From an uncultured Clostridia bacterium (GTDB taxonomy: Bacteria > Bacillota > Clostridia > Lachnospirales > CAG-274), in the NCBI GenBank assembly GCA_947591605.1, contig CANQDF010000008.1, positions 1 to 64,000 on the forward strand: a stretch of 64,000 nucleotides of DNA. The letters run 5' to 3'. Positions 26,812 through 35,218 of the stretch are shown piece by piece. Within the stretch, counting starts at the first letter, position 1. Each line of letters opens with the position of its first letter. The notes under the pieces were generated by a model. That model did not search any database, was not told the DNA's origin, and saw only the letters and a list, made by a program, of their open reading frames with translations. Position numbers and translations under genes: made by a program.

Positions 26812-27822
26812 TTAAAACTTGCCGTCCTTTGCAGCCTGCTCAACGGCAACAGCAACAGCAACCGTAGCGCCAACCATAGGGTTGTTGCCCATACCCATAA
26901 AGCCCATCATTTCAACATGAGCGGGAACAGACGATGAACCTGCAAACTGTGCATCCGAGTGCATACGTCCCATTGTATCGGTCATACCGTAGGAAGCAGG
27001 GCCTGCAGCCATATTATCGGGGTGAAGTGTACGGCCTGTGCCGCCGCCCGAAGCAACCGAGAAGTATTTTTTACCGAGCTCGATACATTCCTTCTTGTAA
27101 GTGCCTGCAACAGGATGCTGGAATCTTGTTGGGTTGGTCGAGTTACCCGTAATGGAAACGTCAACGCCGTTCAAGTGCATAATAGCAACGCCCTCACGGA
27201 CATCGTCGGCGCCGTAGCACTCAACGGCAGCTCTCTCGCCGTCCGAATAAGCTATCTTCTGCACGACCTCGATCTTGCCCGTGAAGTAGTCAAACTTGGT
27301 CTGTACATATGTAAAGCCGTTGATCCTTGATATGATTTGTGCAGCGTCCTTGCCGAGGCCGTTAAGGATAACCTTAAGAGGTGTTTTACGAGCCTTGTTT
27401 GCGTTTCTTGCAATACCGATGGCACCCTCTGCTGCGGCAAAGGATTCATGACCTGCAAGGAATGCAAAGCACTTGCTCTCCTCGCTTAAGAGCATTGCAG
27501 CAAGGTTGCCGTGGCCAAGGCCTGCCTTTCTGTCCTCTGCAACGGAGCCGGGGATACAGAATGCCTGCAAGCCGATACCGATAGCGGCAGCCGCCTCCTG
27601 AGCTGTCTTGCATCCCTTTTTAATGGCGATGGCAGCACCTACCGTGTAAGCCCAAGCCGCATTTTCAAAAGCGATGGGCTGTACTCCCTTACAGATGTCA
27701 TATGCCTCAACGCCTGCTGCCTTGCAGATCTCGCCGCACTCCTCCACGGAAGAGATGCCGTACTCCGCAATAACAGAGTTTATTTTATCTATTCTTCTTT
27801 CATAACTTTCAAATAATGCCAT
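26812..27822 (-). CDS. GGGtGRT protein
   Basis: This 336-residue soluble protein contains the family-naming motif GGGTGRT (in SVASGGGTGRTLHPDN). It also has Gly/Ala-rich stretches and several conserved Cys, including one in the early VEECGEICKAAG block. ATG 27822 has AGAGGAGG ten bases upstream; the in-frame TTG at 27831 is too close to it. The family is widespread in anaerobic Firmicutes and is nearly always next to a NifU-like scaffold gene, as here (17 bases apart). Its biochemical role is not known; a link to Fe-S cluster or thiol chemistry is suggested by the partner only. Confidence 0.9.
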   Translation of the reverse strand: MALFESYERRIDKINSVIAEYGISSVEECGEICKAAGVEAYDICKGVQPIAFENAAWAYTVGAAIAIKKGCKTAQEAAAAIGIGLQAFCIPGSVAEDRKAGLGHGNLAAMLLSEESKCFAFLAGHESFAAAEGAIGIARNANKARKTPLKVILNGLGKDAAQIISRINGFTYVQTKFDYFTGKIEVVQKIAYSDGERAAVECYGADDVREGVAIMHLNGVDVSITGNSTNPTRFQHPVAGTYKKECIELGKKYFSVASGGGTGRTLHPDNMAAGPASYGMTDTMGRMHSDAQFAGSSSVPAHVEMMGFMGMGNNPMVGATVAVAVAVEQAAKDGKF

Positions 27823-27839
27823 TGTAGTCAATCCTCCTC

Positions 27840-28532
27840 TTATTCTTTTCTTGGGTCGATATACTTAGCGGCGTCATCAAAGCGGCCGTACTTGCCCTTA
27901 GCCTTTTCCAAAGCATCGGCAGGGGAATCGCCTTTTTTGATGAAGTCCATCATTTTGCCGAGGTGGATGAACTCATAACCTATTATCTGATCCTTGTCGT
28001 CAAGAGCTGTCCTTGTAACATAGCCCTCTGCCATTTCAAGGTATCTTGGGCCCTTTGCCTTTGTGGCAAACATAGTACCCACCTGGCTCCTGAGGCCTTT
28101 GCCGAGATCCTCAAGACCTGCGCCGATAGGCAGACCGTTCTCCGAGAAAGCTGTCTGTGTTCTGCCGTAAACTATCTGGAGGAAGAGCTCTCTCATAGCA
28201 ACGTTGATGGCATCGCATACAAGGTCGGTATTGAGCGCCTCAAGGATGGTTTTGCCGATAAGTATCTCGGACGCCATAGCAGCCGAGTGAGTCATGCCGC
28301 TGCAGCCGATCGTTTCAACAAGAGCCTCCTCTATGATACCGTCCTTTACGTTGAGGGTGAGCTTACAGGCACCCTGCTGAGGAGCACACCAGCCGATGCC
28401 GTGTGTAAGGCCGGAGATGTCCTTGATCTCCTTTGCCTGTACCCATTTGCCCTCCTCGGGTATGGGTGCAGGGCCGTGATAAGCTCCCTTAGCTACGGGA
28501 CACATATTTGTTACTTCCGCTGAATAAATCAT
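27840..28532 (-). CDS. NifU/IscU-like Fe-S scaffold protein, partner of GGGtGRT protein
   Basis: This 230-residue protein has an N-terminal NifU_N-like region containing WCAPQQGACKLTLNV and VETIGCSGMTHSAAMASEIL. The Cys residues here would hold a cluster, followed by a helical tail (SPADALEKAKGKYGRFDDAA). It is longer than ordinary IscU (about 130 residues) and belongs to the subtype that pairs with GGGtGRT. ATG 28532 has AAAGGAG eight bases upstream. It is the first gene of a two-gene operon behind a 240-base leader. Whether it truly assembles clusters is inferred from family. Confidence 0.85.
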   Translation of the reverse strand: MIYSAEVTNMCPVAKGAYHGPAPIPEEGKWVQAKEIKDISGLTHGIGWCAPQQGACKLTLNVKDGIIEEALVETIGCSGMTHSAAMASEILIGKTILEALNTDLVCDAINVAMRELFLQIVYGRTQTAFSENGLPIGAGLEDLGKGLRSQVGTMFATKAKGPRYLEMAEGYVTRTALDDKDQIIGYEFIHLGKMMDFIKKGDSPADALEKAKGKYGRFDDAAKYIDPRKE

Positions 28533-28567
28533 AACTAATTCTCCTTTGCTGTAATTTTGTTTGCAGA

Positions 28568-28690
28568 GGCGTTAAGCCACGCAAATGGTACTGCTTTTAC
28601 TGCCTGTCAATGATATTCGTACTCCGCTTGCGCTGCGTACTCATAACCGACGGCTTCTTGCGAAGCCTTTGTAAAAAAAGATATGCTCCT
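28568..28690 (-). repeat. dispersed intergenic repeat, copy B
   Basis: It matches 1049-1157 in order and orientation: ACGCAAATGGT, TACTCATAACC and CGAAGCCTTTGTA are shared, with a 25-30 base insertion in this copy. It lies inside the transcribed leader of the NifU-like/GGGtGRT operon. Confidence 0.6.
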
Positions 28691-28712
28691 TTGCCTCGGA
28701 ATATAATAAAAA

Positions 28713-28738
28713 CCGATATTCCCCTATGGGAACGTCGG
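28713..28738 (-). promoter_or_regulatory. terminator-like hairpin in the leader of the NifU-like/GGGtGRT operon
   Basis: The minus-strand stem CCGACGTTCCC / GGGGAATATCGG (some internal mismatches) is followed by TTTTTATTAT. Because the operon promoter lies just upstream (28779-28807), this hairpin would be transcribed first and could act as an attenuator. It could also simply stop read-through from the hydrogenase operon. Confidence 0.5.
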
Positions 28739-28778
28739 CTCCGAAACAAGAGAAACAATCTTTCCCATTCTTGATAAA

Positions 28779-28807
28779 ATTTTATCACATGAGCCAAAAA
28801 ATGTCAA
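28779..28807 (-). promoter_or_regulatory. sigma-A promoter of the NifU-like/GGGtGRT operon
   Basis: TTGACA (28802-28807) and TAAAAT (28779-28784) are spaced by 17 bases on the minus strand. The start is predicted near 28772, giving a leader of about 240 bases before ATG 28532. Confidence 0.75.
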
Positions 28808-28946
28808 TATATATTATTTTAAGCCTTGTACGGAGGATACGGCATTTTCCGCCTCAGACCGCCCGCAGATTGCCATTCGCCGTCTTATCCCCATAAGCCG
28901 TGCCGACGGCAAACACCTCTGCCTCATGCCCGTTATTACATAAAAA

Positions 28947-28971
28947 GAGCCGACGCAGTCTGCGCCGACCC
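28947..28971 (-). terminator. intrinsic terminator of the hydrogenase operon
   Basis: The minus-strand stem GGGTCGGCGCA / TGCGTCGGCTC with a three-base loop is followed by TTTTT. It lies 25 bases after the small ferredoxin gene and closes the hydrogenase transcript. Confidence 0.85.
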
Positions 28972-28996
28972 TTTTGCTTATCTTATTTTACAGCCA

Positions 28997-29251
28997 TCAC
29001 AGCATAGGCAGTATGACATTGTCAAAAAACTCTCCCGCTTCCTCCGGAGCTACACCGTAGTATGCAGGCTCGGCATTACTGCCGACCAGTACGGAAACAT
29101 TTTCTCCGCAGTGTCCCGTGCAGAAGCTGCCCGCTATCTCCACCTTATCGGCAAGCTTATGCTTTTCCACCGACTGCTGAAAAGCGTTGATAACATTATA
29201 GGAGCCTTTTAAATGACAGGCGCTGCCAATACAAACCGAAATTTTTACCAT
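28997..29251 (-). CDS. small thioredoxin-like [2Fe-2S] ferredoxin
   Basis: This 84-residue protein has the C-x4-C and C-x3-C pattern of thioredoxin-like 2Fe-2S ferredoxins (CIGSACHLKG near the start, SFCTGHCGEN in the middle). It begins six bases after the HydA stop and ends the operon. In other Clostridia such a small subunit accompanies hydrogenases or formate dehydrogenases as an electron carrier. Here it probably exchanges electrons with the HydABC complex; direct evidence is lacking. Confidence 0.85.
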   Translation of the reverse strand: MVKISVCIGSACHLKGSYNVINAFQQSVEKHKLADKVEIAGSFCTGHCGENVSVLVGSNAEPAYYGVAPEEAGEFFDNVILPML

Positions 29252-29257
29252 AAAAAA

Positions 29258-30940
29258 TCACTCCTTTTTAAGATAATCGACATGGAGCAGCTCATGCACC
29301 TTGCCTCTGAGCAGACCGTTGTAGAGCTGCATCATAAGTGGGTTTTCCTCACTGCGCTTGTTAGCGCAGACCCTGTCGGATTCATAGAGCGCGGCGCTCC
29401 TTTCAACTCTGTCGGCATAGCCGCCGCTTGGCTGACCTCCGCCGTTTATACAGCCGCCGGGACAAGCCATTACCTCCACAAGGTCAAAGTGCTCGCCCTC
29501 CTTAATTCTCTTTATGAGTGCGTCCGCATTTCCAAGGCCGCTCACAACGGCTATCCTCACATCTCTGTCGCCGTATTTGACCGTAAGCTCCTTAACGCCC
29601 TCAAGGCCTCTTACGCCCGTATAAGCAAGCGATCTTAAGCCCGTAAGCGACTTATCCGAGGATATACGCCTTATGACAGCCTCGGTAACGCCGCCCGTAA
29701 CGCCGAATATAACACCGGCACCCGAAATGGAGCCGAAAGGCATATCAATGGACTCGTTTTCAATCTCGCTGAATACGATGCCGGCTTCCTTTATCATCTG
29801 TATAAGCTCCTGAGTGGTTATAACATAGTTTATGATCGGCTCGCCGTCAACCGTAAACTCCTGCCTTGCAGCCTCAAACTTTTTGGCTGTACATGGCATA
29901 ACGGCAACGCTTATTATCTTGCGCCTGCTTGTCTTTTCCTGCTCCTTGATAACTGCGCCGAACATCTGCATAGGTGACTTGCAGGTGGATACGTTAGGCA
30001 GCAGCTCGGGGTAATTCTGCTCGCAGAACCTTACCCATGCAGGGCAGCAGGATGTGAACAGAGGAATGTTCTCTCCGCTCTTGAGCCTCTCTATAAACTC
30101 GTTTGCCTCCTCAAGCACGGTAAGATCCGCACCTGTTGCGGTATCGAATATCTCGTCAAAGCCAAGACGCCTTAAGGACGCAACTATCTTGCCCATAACG
30201 TCCTTTTCGCTCATGCCGAATTCCTTTGCAACGGCAACTCTTACGGCAGGAGCTATCTGCGCTATCACCTTTACATCCTTTTCGCTAAGCTCGTTCCACA
30301 GCCTTACGCTGTCGTCCTTGATGACGATGGCGCCCGTAGGACAAACTGCCGCACACTGGCCGCAGCCTACGCATGGGCTGTTTGCGATAGGCTCGTCAAA
30401 GGCTGTTGCCACCCTCATTTTGGAGCCTCTGTTGGTAAACTCTATTGCGCCTACGTGCTGCACCTCGTTGCAGACCCTTACGCAGTCGCCGCAGAGTATA
30501 CACTTGTTCCTGTCCCTTGTAATGCTGAGGGAGGAGTCGTCTATATCGTGATCCGCTGCGGTGTTTTCAAACCTGACGGTGCGTATGCCGTAGCGGCCCG
30601 CAAGCTCCTGAAGCTTACATTTGCCGTCCTTTTCACAGGTGGTACAATCCCTGCAATGGTTTGAAAGCAGAAGCTCGAGTATCATCTTTCTGTACTTTCT
30701 GAGCCTTGGTGTATTTGTGTATATTTCAGCGCCGGGCTTTGGAGGCGTTGAACAGGCAGCCTCTATGCCGCCCCACTTGTTCTCCACCATACACATACGG
30801 CATGCGCCGTAAATAGAAAGCTCGGAGTGATAGCAGAAGGTAGGCAGATCAATGCCCGCCTTGCGTATAAGCTCCAATATATTTTTTTCACCTGCTATGG
30901 GTACGGGTATATTATCTATCATCATAAAATTATCCGCCAT
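29258..30940 (-). CDS. hydA: [FeFe] hydrogenase catalytic subunit (HydA/HndD type)
   Basis: This 560-residue enzyme has, in order: an N-terminal 2Fe-2S domain (Cys36, 47, 50, 63), a His/Cys3 4Fe-4S site (His95, Cys99, 102, 108), two 4Fe-4S ferredoxin motifs (Cys147-157 and Cys190-200) and the H-cluster domain. H-cluster motifs L1 (TSCCPAW, 296-302), L2 (MPCTAKKFE, 348-356) and L3 (MACPGGCINGGGQP, from 491) are all intact. It reduces protons to H2 or the reverse. With the NuoF- and NuoE-like genes directly upstream it fits the NAD- and ferredoxin-dependent electron-bifurcating hydrogenase. Confidence 0.95.
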   Translation of the reverse strand: MADNFMMIDNIPVPIAGEKNILELIRKAGIDLPTFCYHSELSIYGACRMCMVENKWGGIEAACSTPPKPGAEIYTNTPRLRKYRKMILELLLSNHCRDCTTCEKDGKCKLQELAGRYGIRTVRFENTAADHDIDDSSLSITRDRNKCILCGDCVRVCNEVQHVGAIEFTNRGSKMRVATAFDEPIANSPCVGCGQCAAVCPTGAIVIKDDSVRLWNELSEKDVKVIAQIAPAVRVAVAKEFGMSEKDVMGKIVASLRRLGFDEIFDTATGADLTVLEEANEFIERLKSGENIPLFTSCCPAWVRFCEQNYPELLPNVSTCKSPMQMFGAVIKEQEKTSRRKIISVAVMPCTAKKFEAARQEFTVDGEPIINYVITTQELIQMIKEAGIVFSEIENESIDMPFGSISGAGVIFGVTGGVTEAVIRRISSDKSLTGLRSLAYTGVRGLEGVKELTVKYGDRDVRIAVVSGLGNADALIKRIKEGEHFDLVEVMACPGGCINGGGQPSGGYADRVERSAALYESDRVCANKRSEENPLMMQLYNGLLRGKVHELLHVDYLKKE

Positions 30941-30943
30941 AGC

Positions 30944-32821
30944 TTACACCTCCTTAACCGCACCAAAGTTACAAGCACTTGCGCATGCGCCGCACTTGAT
31001 ACACTTGGACGTATCTATAACAAAAGGACTCTTTATCTCGCCCGATATTGCGCCTACAGGACAGTTTCTCGCACACTTGGAGCAGCCCTTGCAAAGCTCC
31101 GGGTCTATCTGATAGGTAACAAGCTTTTTGCACTGACCTGCGGGGCACTTCTTTTGGTAAATATGCGCCTCGTATTCCTCACGGAAGTTTTTGATGGTGC
31201 TGACAACGGGCATAGCCGCAGTCTTGCCGAGTCCGCAAAGCGCCGTGTTGGATATGGTGTCCGCAAGCTCGAGCAAAAGCTCTATATCACCGTCACGGCC
31301 GTTGCCTGCAACTATCCTCTCGAGTATCTCAAGCATACGCTTGGTACCCTCACGGCATGGCACGCACTTGCCGCAGCTCTCGTTCTGTGTAAAGTTCATA
31401 AAGAACCTTGCCACCTCTACCATACAGGTATCCTCGTCCATAACAACAAGGCCGCCCGAGCCTATCATGGCTCCTACCTTTTTAAGGGAGTCAAAGTCCA
31501 GAGGCATATCCAGATCCTTGGTAACAAGGCATCCGCCCGAAGGGCCGCCTATCTGCACAGCCTTGAACTGCTTGCCGTCACGCATACCGCCGCCTATATC
31601 AAATATAACGTCCCTGAGAGTAGTACCCATAGGCACCTCTATAAGACCCGTGTTCTGTATATTGCCGGTAAGGGCAAACGCCTTTGTGCCGGGGCTGTTT
31701 GCAGGGCCTATGCCGAGATACCAGTCGGCGCCGTTTTCTATTATGGAAGGTACGTTTGCGTAGGTTTCGACGTTGTTGAGTACGGTAGGCTTTTCAAAAA
31801 GACCCTGCTCAACGGTACGGGGAGGCTTTACCCTTGGCATGCCTCTCTTGCCCTCGATGGATGCGGTAAGCGCACTGCCCTCGCCGCATACAAAAGCGCC
31901 TGCTCCCTTGTTGATATGGAACTTGATCGAAAAATCCGTACCCAGTACGTTTTCGCCTATGATACCAAGCTCCTCAGCCTGATTTATGGCATTCTGGAGC
32001 CTTGAAACAGCCATGGGATACTCCGCACGCACATAGATATATGCTTCCTTTGCGCCTACGGCATAAGCGGCTATCATCATACCCTCAAGCATGCGGTGGG
32101 GATCACCCTCCATGATACTTCTGTCCATAAATGCACCGGGGTCGCCCTCGTCACCGTTACATACAACGTAGTGTACAGGCTCCTTTTGTCCTGCTACCTG
32201 GCGCCATTTTCTGCCCGTAGGGAAGCCGCCGCCGCCTCTGCCCCTGAGGGCCGATTTGTCGATCTCGTCAAGTATATCGGCGGGGGTCATCTCAAAAAGT
32301 GCCTTTTCAAGCGCCTTATAGCCGCCTGCCGCAATATATTCCTTTACGGATGTTGCGTCTATATGTCCGCAGTGCTCACGCACCACCCTTGTCTGCTTTT
32401 TGTAGAAGGGTATATCCTCCTGCTTTGCTGCCTTAACACCGTTTCTGTTGTATATAAGGCGTTCTGCAACTCCGTCGCCTATAATGCTTGCCTCTATTAT
32501 CTCCTCGCAGTCTTCGGGCTTTACCTTGGTGTAGAGTATGCCCTCGGGCTCTATCCTTACAAGGGGGCCCAGCTCGCAAAAGCCGTGACAGGCACTGCGC
32601 TTAACGCCTATGGCGCCCTCATGGCTGACGCCCTCGGCAAGCTCGGTCGTGCAGTCGATGCCCTTATCCTTTAATATCTTTACAAAGCTATCGTATACCT
32701 TAAGCGAGCCGCTTGCAATACAGCCCGTTTCGGCGCACACAAGTATCCTCTTTTTTTCGCACTTGACAGAACAGGCATAGGTTTGCCTTAAGCTTTCAAG
32801 CTCTTCTCTTGTTTTAAGCAT
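30944..32821 (-). CDS. hydB: hydrogenase NADH-binding subunit (HydB/HndC, NuoF-like)
   Basis: This 625-residue flavoprotein has an N-terminal thioredoxin-like 2Fe-2S region (CAETGCIASGS and CHGFCELGP), the NuoF core with the FMN/NADH glycine loop GRGGGGFPTGRKW, the 4Fe-4S motif ESCGKCVPCREGT, and a C-terminal double 4Fe-4S ferredoxin (CKGCSKCARNCPVGAI and CIKCGACASACNFGAV). It is the site of NAD(H) binding and probably of flavin-based electron bifurcation in the trimeric hydrogenase. Gaps of one to three bases separate it from its neighbours, so the three subunits are made together. Confidence 0.95.
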   Translation of the reverse strand: MLKTREELESLRQTYACSVKCEKKRILVCAETGCIASGSLKVYDSFVKILKDKGIDCTTELAEGVSHEGAIGVKRSACHGFCELGPLVRIEPEGILYTKVKPEDCEEIIEASIIGDGVAERLIYNRNGVKAAKQEDIPFYKKQTRVVREHCGHIDATSVKEYIAAGGYKALEKALFEMTPADILDEIDKSALRGRGGGGFPTGRKWRQVAGQKEPVHYVVCNGDEGDPGAFMDRSIMEGDPHRMLEGMMIAAYAVGAKEAYIYVRAEYPMAVSRLQNAINQAEELGIIGENVLGTDFSIKFHINKGAGAFVCGEGSALTASIEGKRGMPRVKPPRTVEQGLFEKPTVLNNVETYANVPSIIENGADWYLGIGPANSPGTKAFALTGNIQNTGLIEVPMGTTLRDVIFDIGGGMRDGKQFKAVQIGGPSGGCLVTKDLDMPLDFDSLKKVGAMIGSGGLVVMDEDTCMVEVARFFMNFTQNESCGKCVPCREGTKRMLEILERIVAGNGRDGDIELLLELADTISNTALCGLGKTAAMPVVSTIKNFREEYEAHIYQKKCPAGQCKKLVTYQIDPELCKGCSKCARNCPVGAISGEIKSPFVIDTSKCIKCGACASACNFGAVKEV

Positions 32822-32822
32822 A

Positions 32823-33299
32823 TTAACCCTCCTTTTTCAATTCCGCAATAAGCTCGCTTGCCTTATCGGGTGACATACCGGGGTGTACGACATCATTTAT
32901 TGTCATAACGGGTGCAAGACCGCATGCGCCCAGGCACGATACCGTTTCAACGGTAAACATAAGGTCGTCGGTCGTTATCTTTTTTGCGGAAAGCCCAAGC
33001 TCCTGCCTTACTCTTTCAAGGATGGGTATGGAATGTCTTACATGACAGGCAGTACCGTCGCATACCTTTATAATGTACTTGCCCTTTGGCTCAAAGGAAA
33101 AGTTTTCGTAAAAGGTAGCCACCGAGTAAATACCCGCCTCGCTTATACCCAGCTTTTTTGCAAGGTAGGGCACTATCTCCTTGGGCAGATAGTGGTAATG
33201 CTCCTGTATACTTTGTAATATGGCAATAATTGCGCTGCGCTTATACTCGTGCTCCTCAAGCACCTTGTCGAGCAAAGCGTAGTCAAAATCCTTATTCAT
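32823..33299 (-). CDS. hydC: hydrogenase NuoE-like subunit (HydC/HndA)
   Basis: This 158-residue thioredoxin-fold 2Fe-2S protein has the C-x4-C (CDGTAC) and C-x3-C (SCLGACG) ligands of the NuoE family. The N-terminal helix region (RSAIIAILQSIQEHYHYLPK) is typical. ATG 33299 with AAGGCGG eight bases upstream is chosen; an in-frame GTG/TTG extension to 33323 has no better site. It passes electrons between HydB and HydA. It is the first gene after the operon promoter. Confidence 0.93.
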   Translation of the reverse strand: MNKDFDYALLDKVLEEHEYKRSAIIAILQSIQEHYHYLPKEIVPYLAKKLGISEAGIYSVATFYENFSFEPKGKYIIKVCDGTACHVRHSIPILERVRQELGLSAKKITTDDLMFTVETVSCLGACGLAPVMTINDVVHPGMSPDKASELIAELKKEG

Positions 33300-33347
33300 A
33301 ATTACGCCGCCTTTCTTTGTCACATTTTTAACAATATATCAGCCTAT

Positions 33348-33376
33348 ATTATATCATTTATCCCGCCCCATTTCAA
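33348..33376 (-). promoter_or_regulatory. sigma-A promoter of the hydrogenase operon
   Basis: On the minus strand TTGAAA (33371-33376), 17 bases, and a perfect TATAAT (33348-33353). The transcription start falls about 40 bases before ATG 33299. The rest of the intergenic region up to 33629 holds only a weak plus-strand TATAAT at 33557-33562 and no gene. Confidence 0.75.
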
Positions 33377-33629
33377 GCAAATAGATGTTTTTTTACCGTT
33401 AAATTTGCAAAATCCATTTTTTTTGACCTTTTTTAGCCAAAAAGCAACATTATTTTGTATAATATGTTAAAATAAATTATGCTCTGCTGCCGCAAATTAC
33501 CCAAAAATGCAATTTATCCGCATAAATATAAACTATTTGCTCCGTCAAGCGTATATTATAATGTATAACGGCAGACACGGTACGGCAAGGGGATAACAGT
33601 GCCGCCGACTGCTTTAAAGGAGGTAAAAT

Positions 33630-33800
33630 ATGGATAACAACACTCAAAACAGCTTTGAACGGGAGCTTGAAAGGCGCCTCGGCATAATGGAAGCTCCGGA
33701 CTATGAGGCTGCGCCGTGCTTTAACAAGACCGATTACATAATAACCGCCGCAGTTATACTTATATGTATAGCCGCAGTTATAGGGGGTGCGTTTTTATGA
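33630..33800 (+). CDS. 56-residue single-span membrane protein upstream of permease
   Basis: ATG 33630 has a strong AAAGGAGG six bases upstream. The product has an acidic/basic soluble N-terminus of about 34 residues (NNTQNSFERELERRLGIMEA) and one C-terminal membrane helix (YIITAAVILICIAAVIGGAF). Its stop overlaps the next start as ATGA, so it is translationally coupled to the NCS1-type permease. It has no recognised family. By analogy with other small proteins encoded just before transporters, it may be an accessory subunit. Confidence 0.8.
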   Translation: MDNNTQNSFERELERRLGIMEAPDYEAAPCFNKTDYIITAAVILICIAAVIGGAFL

Positions 33801-35218
33801 GCAAAACATCCTCCGTTGAACAGTCTGCGGAAAAGGAGGCTATGCTTGGCACCCTGCCCGTGCTGCAAAGCGAGCGTCTTTACGGCTTTATGGATGCGCT
33901 GCTTATACTGTCGGGCTACTGCATAGCAACGTGGAGCTATACGCAGGGCGCATACCTTACAACGCTTGTAGGCTTCAAACAGCTGCTTATAGGCGCATTT
34001 TTCGGTGCTGTACTTATGCTTGCCATATATCAGCTCCCCGTCATACTCTCCGTGCGCTACGGCATAGATATATGGATATGGCTGCGTGCCGTACTCGGAC
34101 GCAAAGGCGTTGTTGCCGTTTCCCTTATAATTATAGCGGTAAACTACCCGTGGTATGCCGTTTCGGCGGATCTTTTTGCTTCGTCCATGAACTCTCTGCT
34201 CGGCATAGCTCATCTGCCGCCGCTGCCCGCCGCCGTCCTTTCCGTTTTTTGCGTGGCGGCAGGCACTGCCCTTGCCTACAAGGGCATGGGCGCAATAACG
34301 GCAACTACACGTATACTTGTGCCGATGCTGCTGCTTGTGGGTGTGTTTGTTCTTATTGCGGGCTTTACCTCGGTACCCGCCGATGTTATATGGAACTACC
34401 GCCCCGCAGGCTATGAGCCCGGCAATATAATACCTTACATAATATCCATAGAGGCCAATTTTGCCTTCGTTATAACGCTCGTGGGCGGTATGGCGGAGAT
34501 ACCCCGCCTTACAAAGAGGGAAAACTCGGGCTTTTGGGCAGGAGTATTCGGTCAGGGCGCAGCAGGCTCGTTTTTCGTGGTACTGGGCGCCGTTATGGCA
34601 ATAGCCATGCAGTACACCACGGGTGAGGCAGTGTCGGATCCTACGGTAATGCTTGCCTCTCTGACAGTGCCTGCAATGGGGCTTTGCTCCCTGCTGCTGG
34701 TTGCCTTTGCAAACATAGGCACACAGGCGGTGGGCGCATATCTCTACGGCGTAATGCTTAAGGCGTCCTTTAAAAGGATAAGCTACCGAGCGCTTATAAT
34801 AATACTGGCTGTATATGTCGGTCTGCTTTGCATATGGGGCAGAATAACGGAGTACTTCGGCTCCTTCCTCACGATAGGCGCCTGTGTGTACGCCCCTCTT
34901 GCGGCTCTGCTCTTTACGGACTTCTTTTTTGTACGCAAACAAAAAATATCCCTGCGCTCGGCTTACTCCCTTAAGGGGCATAACGCCTATGAATACACGG
35001 GAGGCTTTAATATAGTGGGGCTTTTGTGCATAGTATTCGGCTTTTGTATGTCGCTTGCCATATATGACCCCATAGCGTCAAAGGTGCATATACCCGTACT
35101 TTTTGTGTTTACTCCCACGGGCTTTTCGTTTTTGAGCACGGCTGCGCTGTACCTTATACTGTGCCGCATACCGTTTATATCAAAATATATGTTAAAAGAC
35201 AGGAGCGAGTGCCGATGA
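33797..35218 (+). CDS. purine/cytosine permease-type transporter (NCS1 family)
   Basis: This protein of about 473 residues has roughly twelve membrane helices. It resembles the nucleobase-cation-symport-1 family (PF02133): the opening LYGFMDALLILSGYCIATWS, the Pro-Trp-Tyr region NYPWYAVSADLFASSMNS and the later NIGTQAVGAYLYGVML all fit. The substrate (cytosine, purine, hydantoin, thiamine or similar) cannot be told from sequence. ATG 33797 overlaps the small membrane-protein stop. The opposite strand carries a long false frame caused by the GC-rich codon pattern. Confidence 0.85.
   Translation: MSKTSSVEQSAEKEAMLGTLPVLQSERLYGFMDALLILSGYCIATWSYTQGAYLTTLVGFKQLLIGAFFGAVLMLAIYQLPVILSVRYGIDIWIWLRAVLGRKGVVAVSLIIIAVNYPWYAVSADLFASSMNSLLGIAHLPPLPAAVLSVFCVAAGTALAYKGMGAITATTRILVPMLLLVGVFVLIAGFTSVPADVIWNYRPAGYEPGNIIPYIISIEANFAFVITLVGGMAEIPRLTKRENSGFWAGVFGQGAAGSFFVVLGAVMAIAMQYTTGEAVSDPTVMLASLTVPAMGLCSLLLVAFANIGTQAVGAYLYGVMLKASFKRISYRALIIILAVYVGLLCIWGRITEYFGSFLTIGACVYAPLAALLFTDFFFVRKQKISLRSAYSLKGHNAYEYTGGFNIVGLLCIVFGFCMSLAIYDPIASKVHIPVLFVFTPTGFSFLSTAALYLILCRIPFISKYMLKDRSECR

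Noticed and set aside
30827..32005. Long plus-strand frame (392 codons) opposite hydB
   Set aside because: It is antisense to a gene with clear Fe-S and FMN motifs, has no ribosome binding site and reads as compositional noise. Many similar frames opposite hydrogenase, rnf and glycan genes were left out for the same reason.
33734..34981. Minus-strand frame of 415 codons opposite the NCS1-type permease
   Set aside because: The residues are strongly biased (Tyr, Arg, His, Cys), as expected for the reverse of a hydrophobic gene; there is no start signal and no family resemblance.
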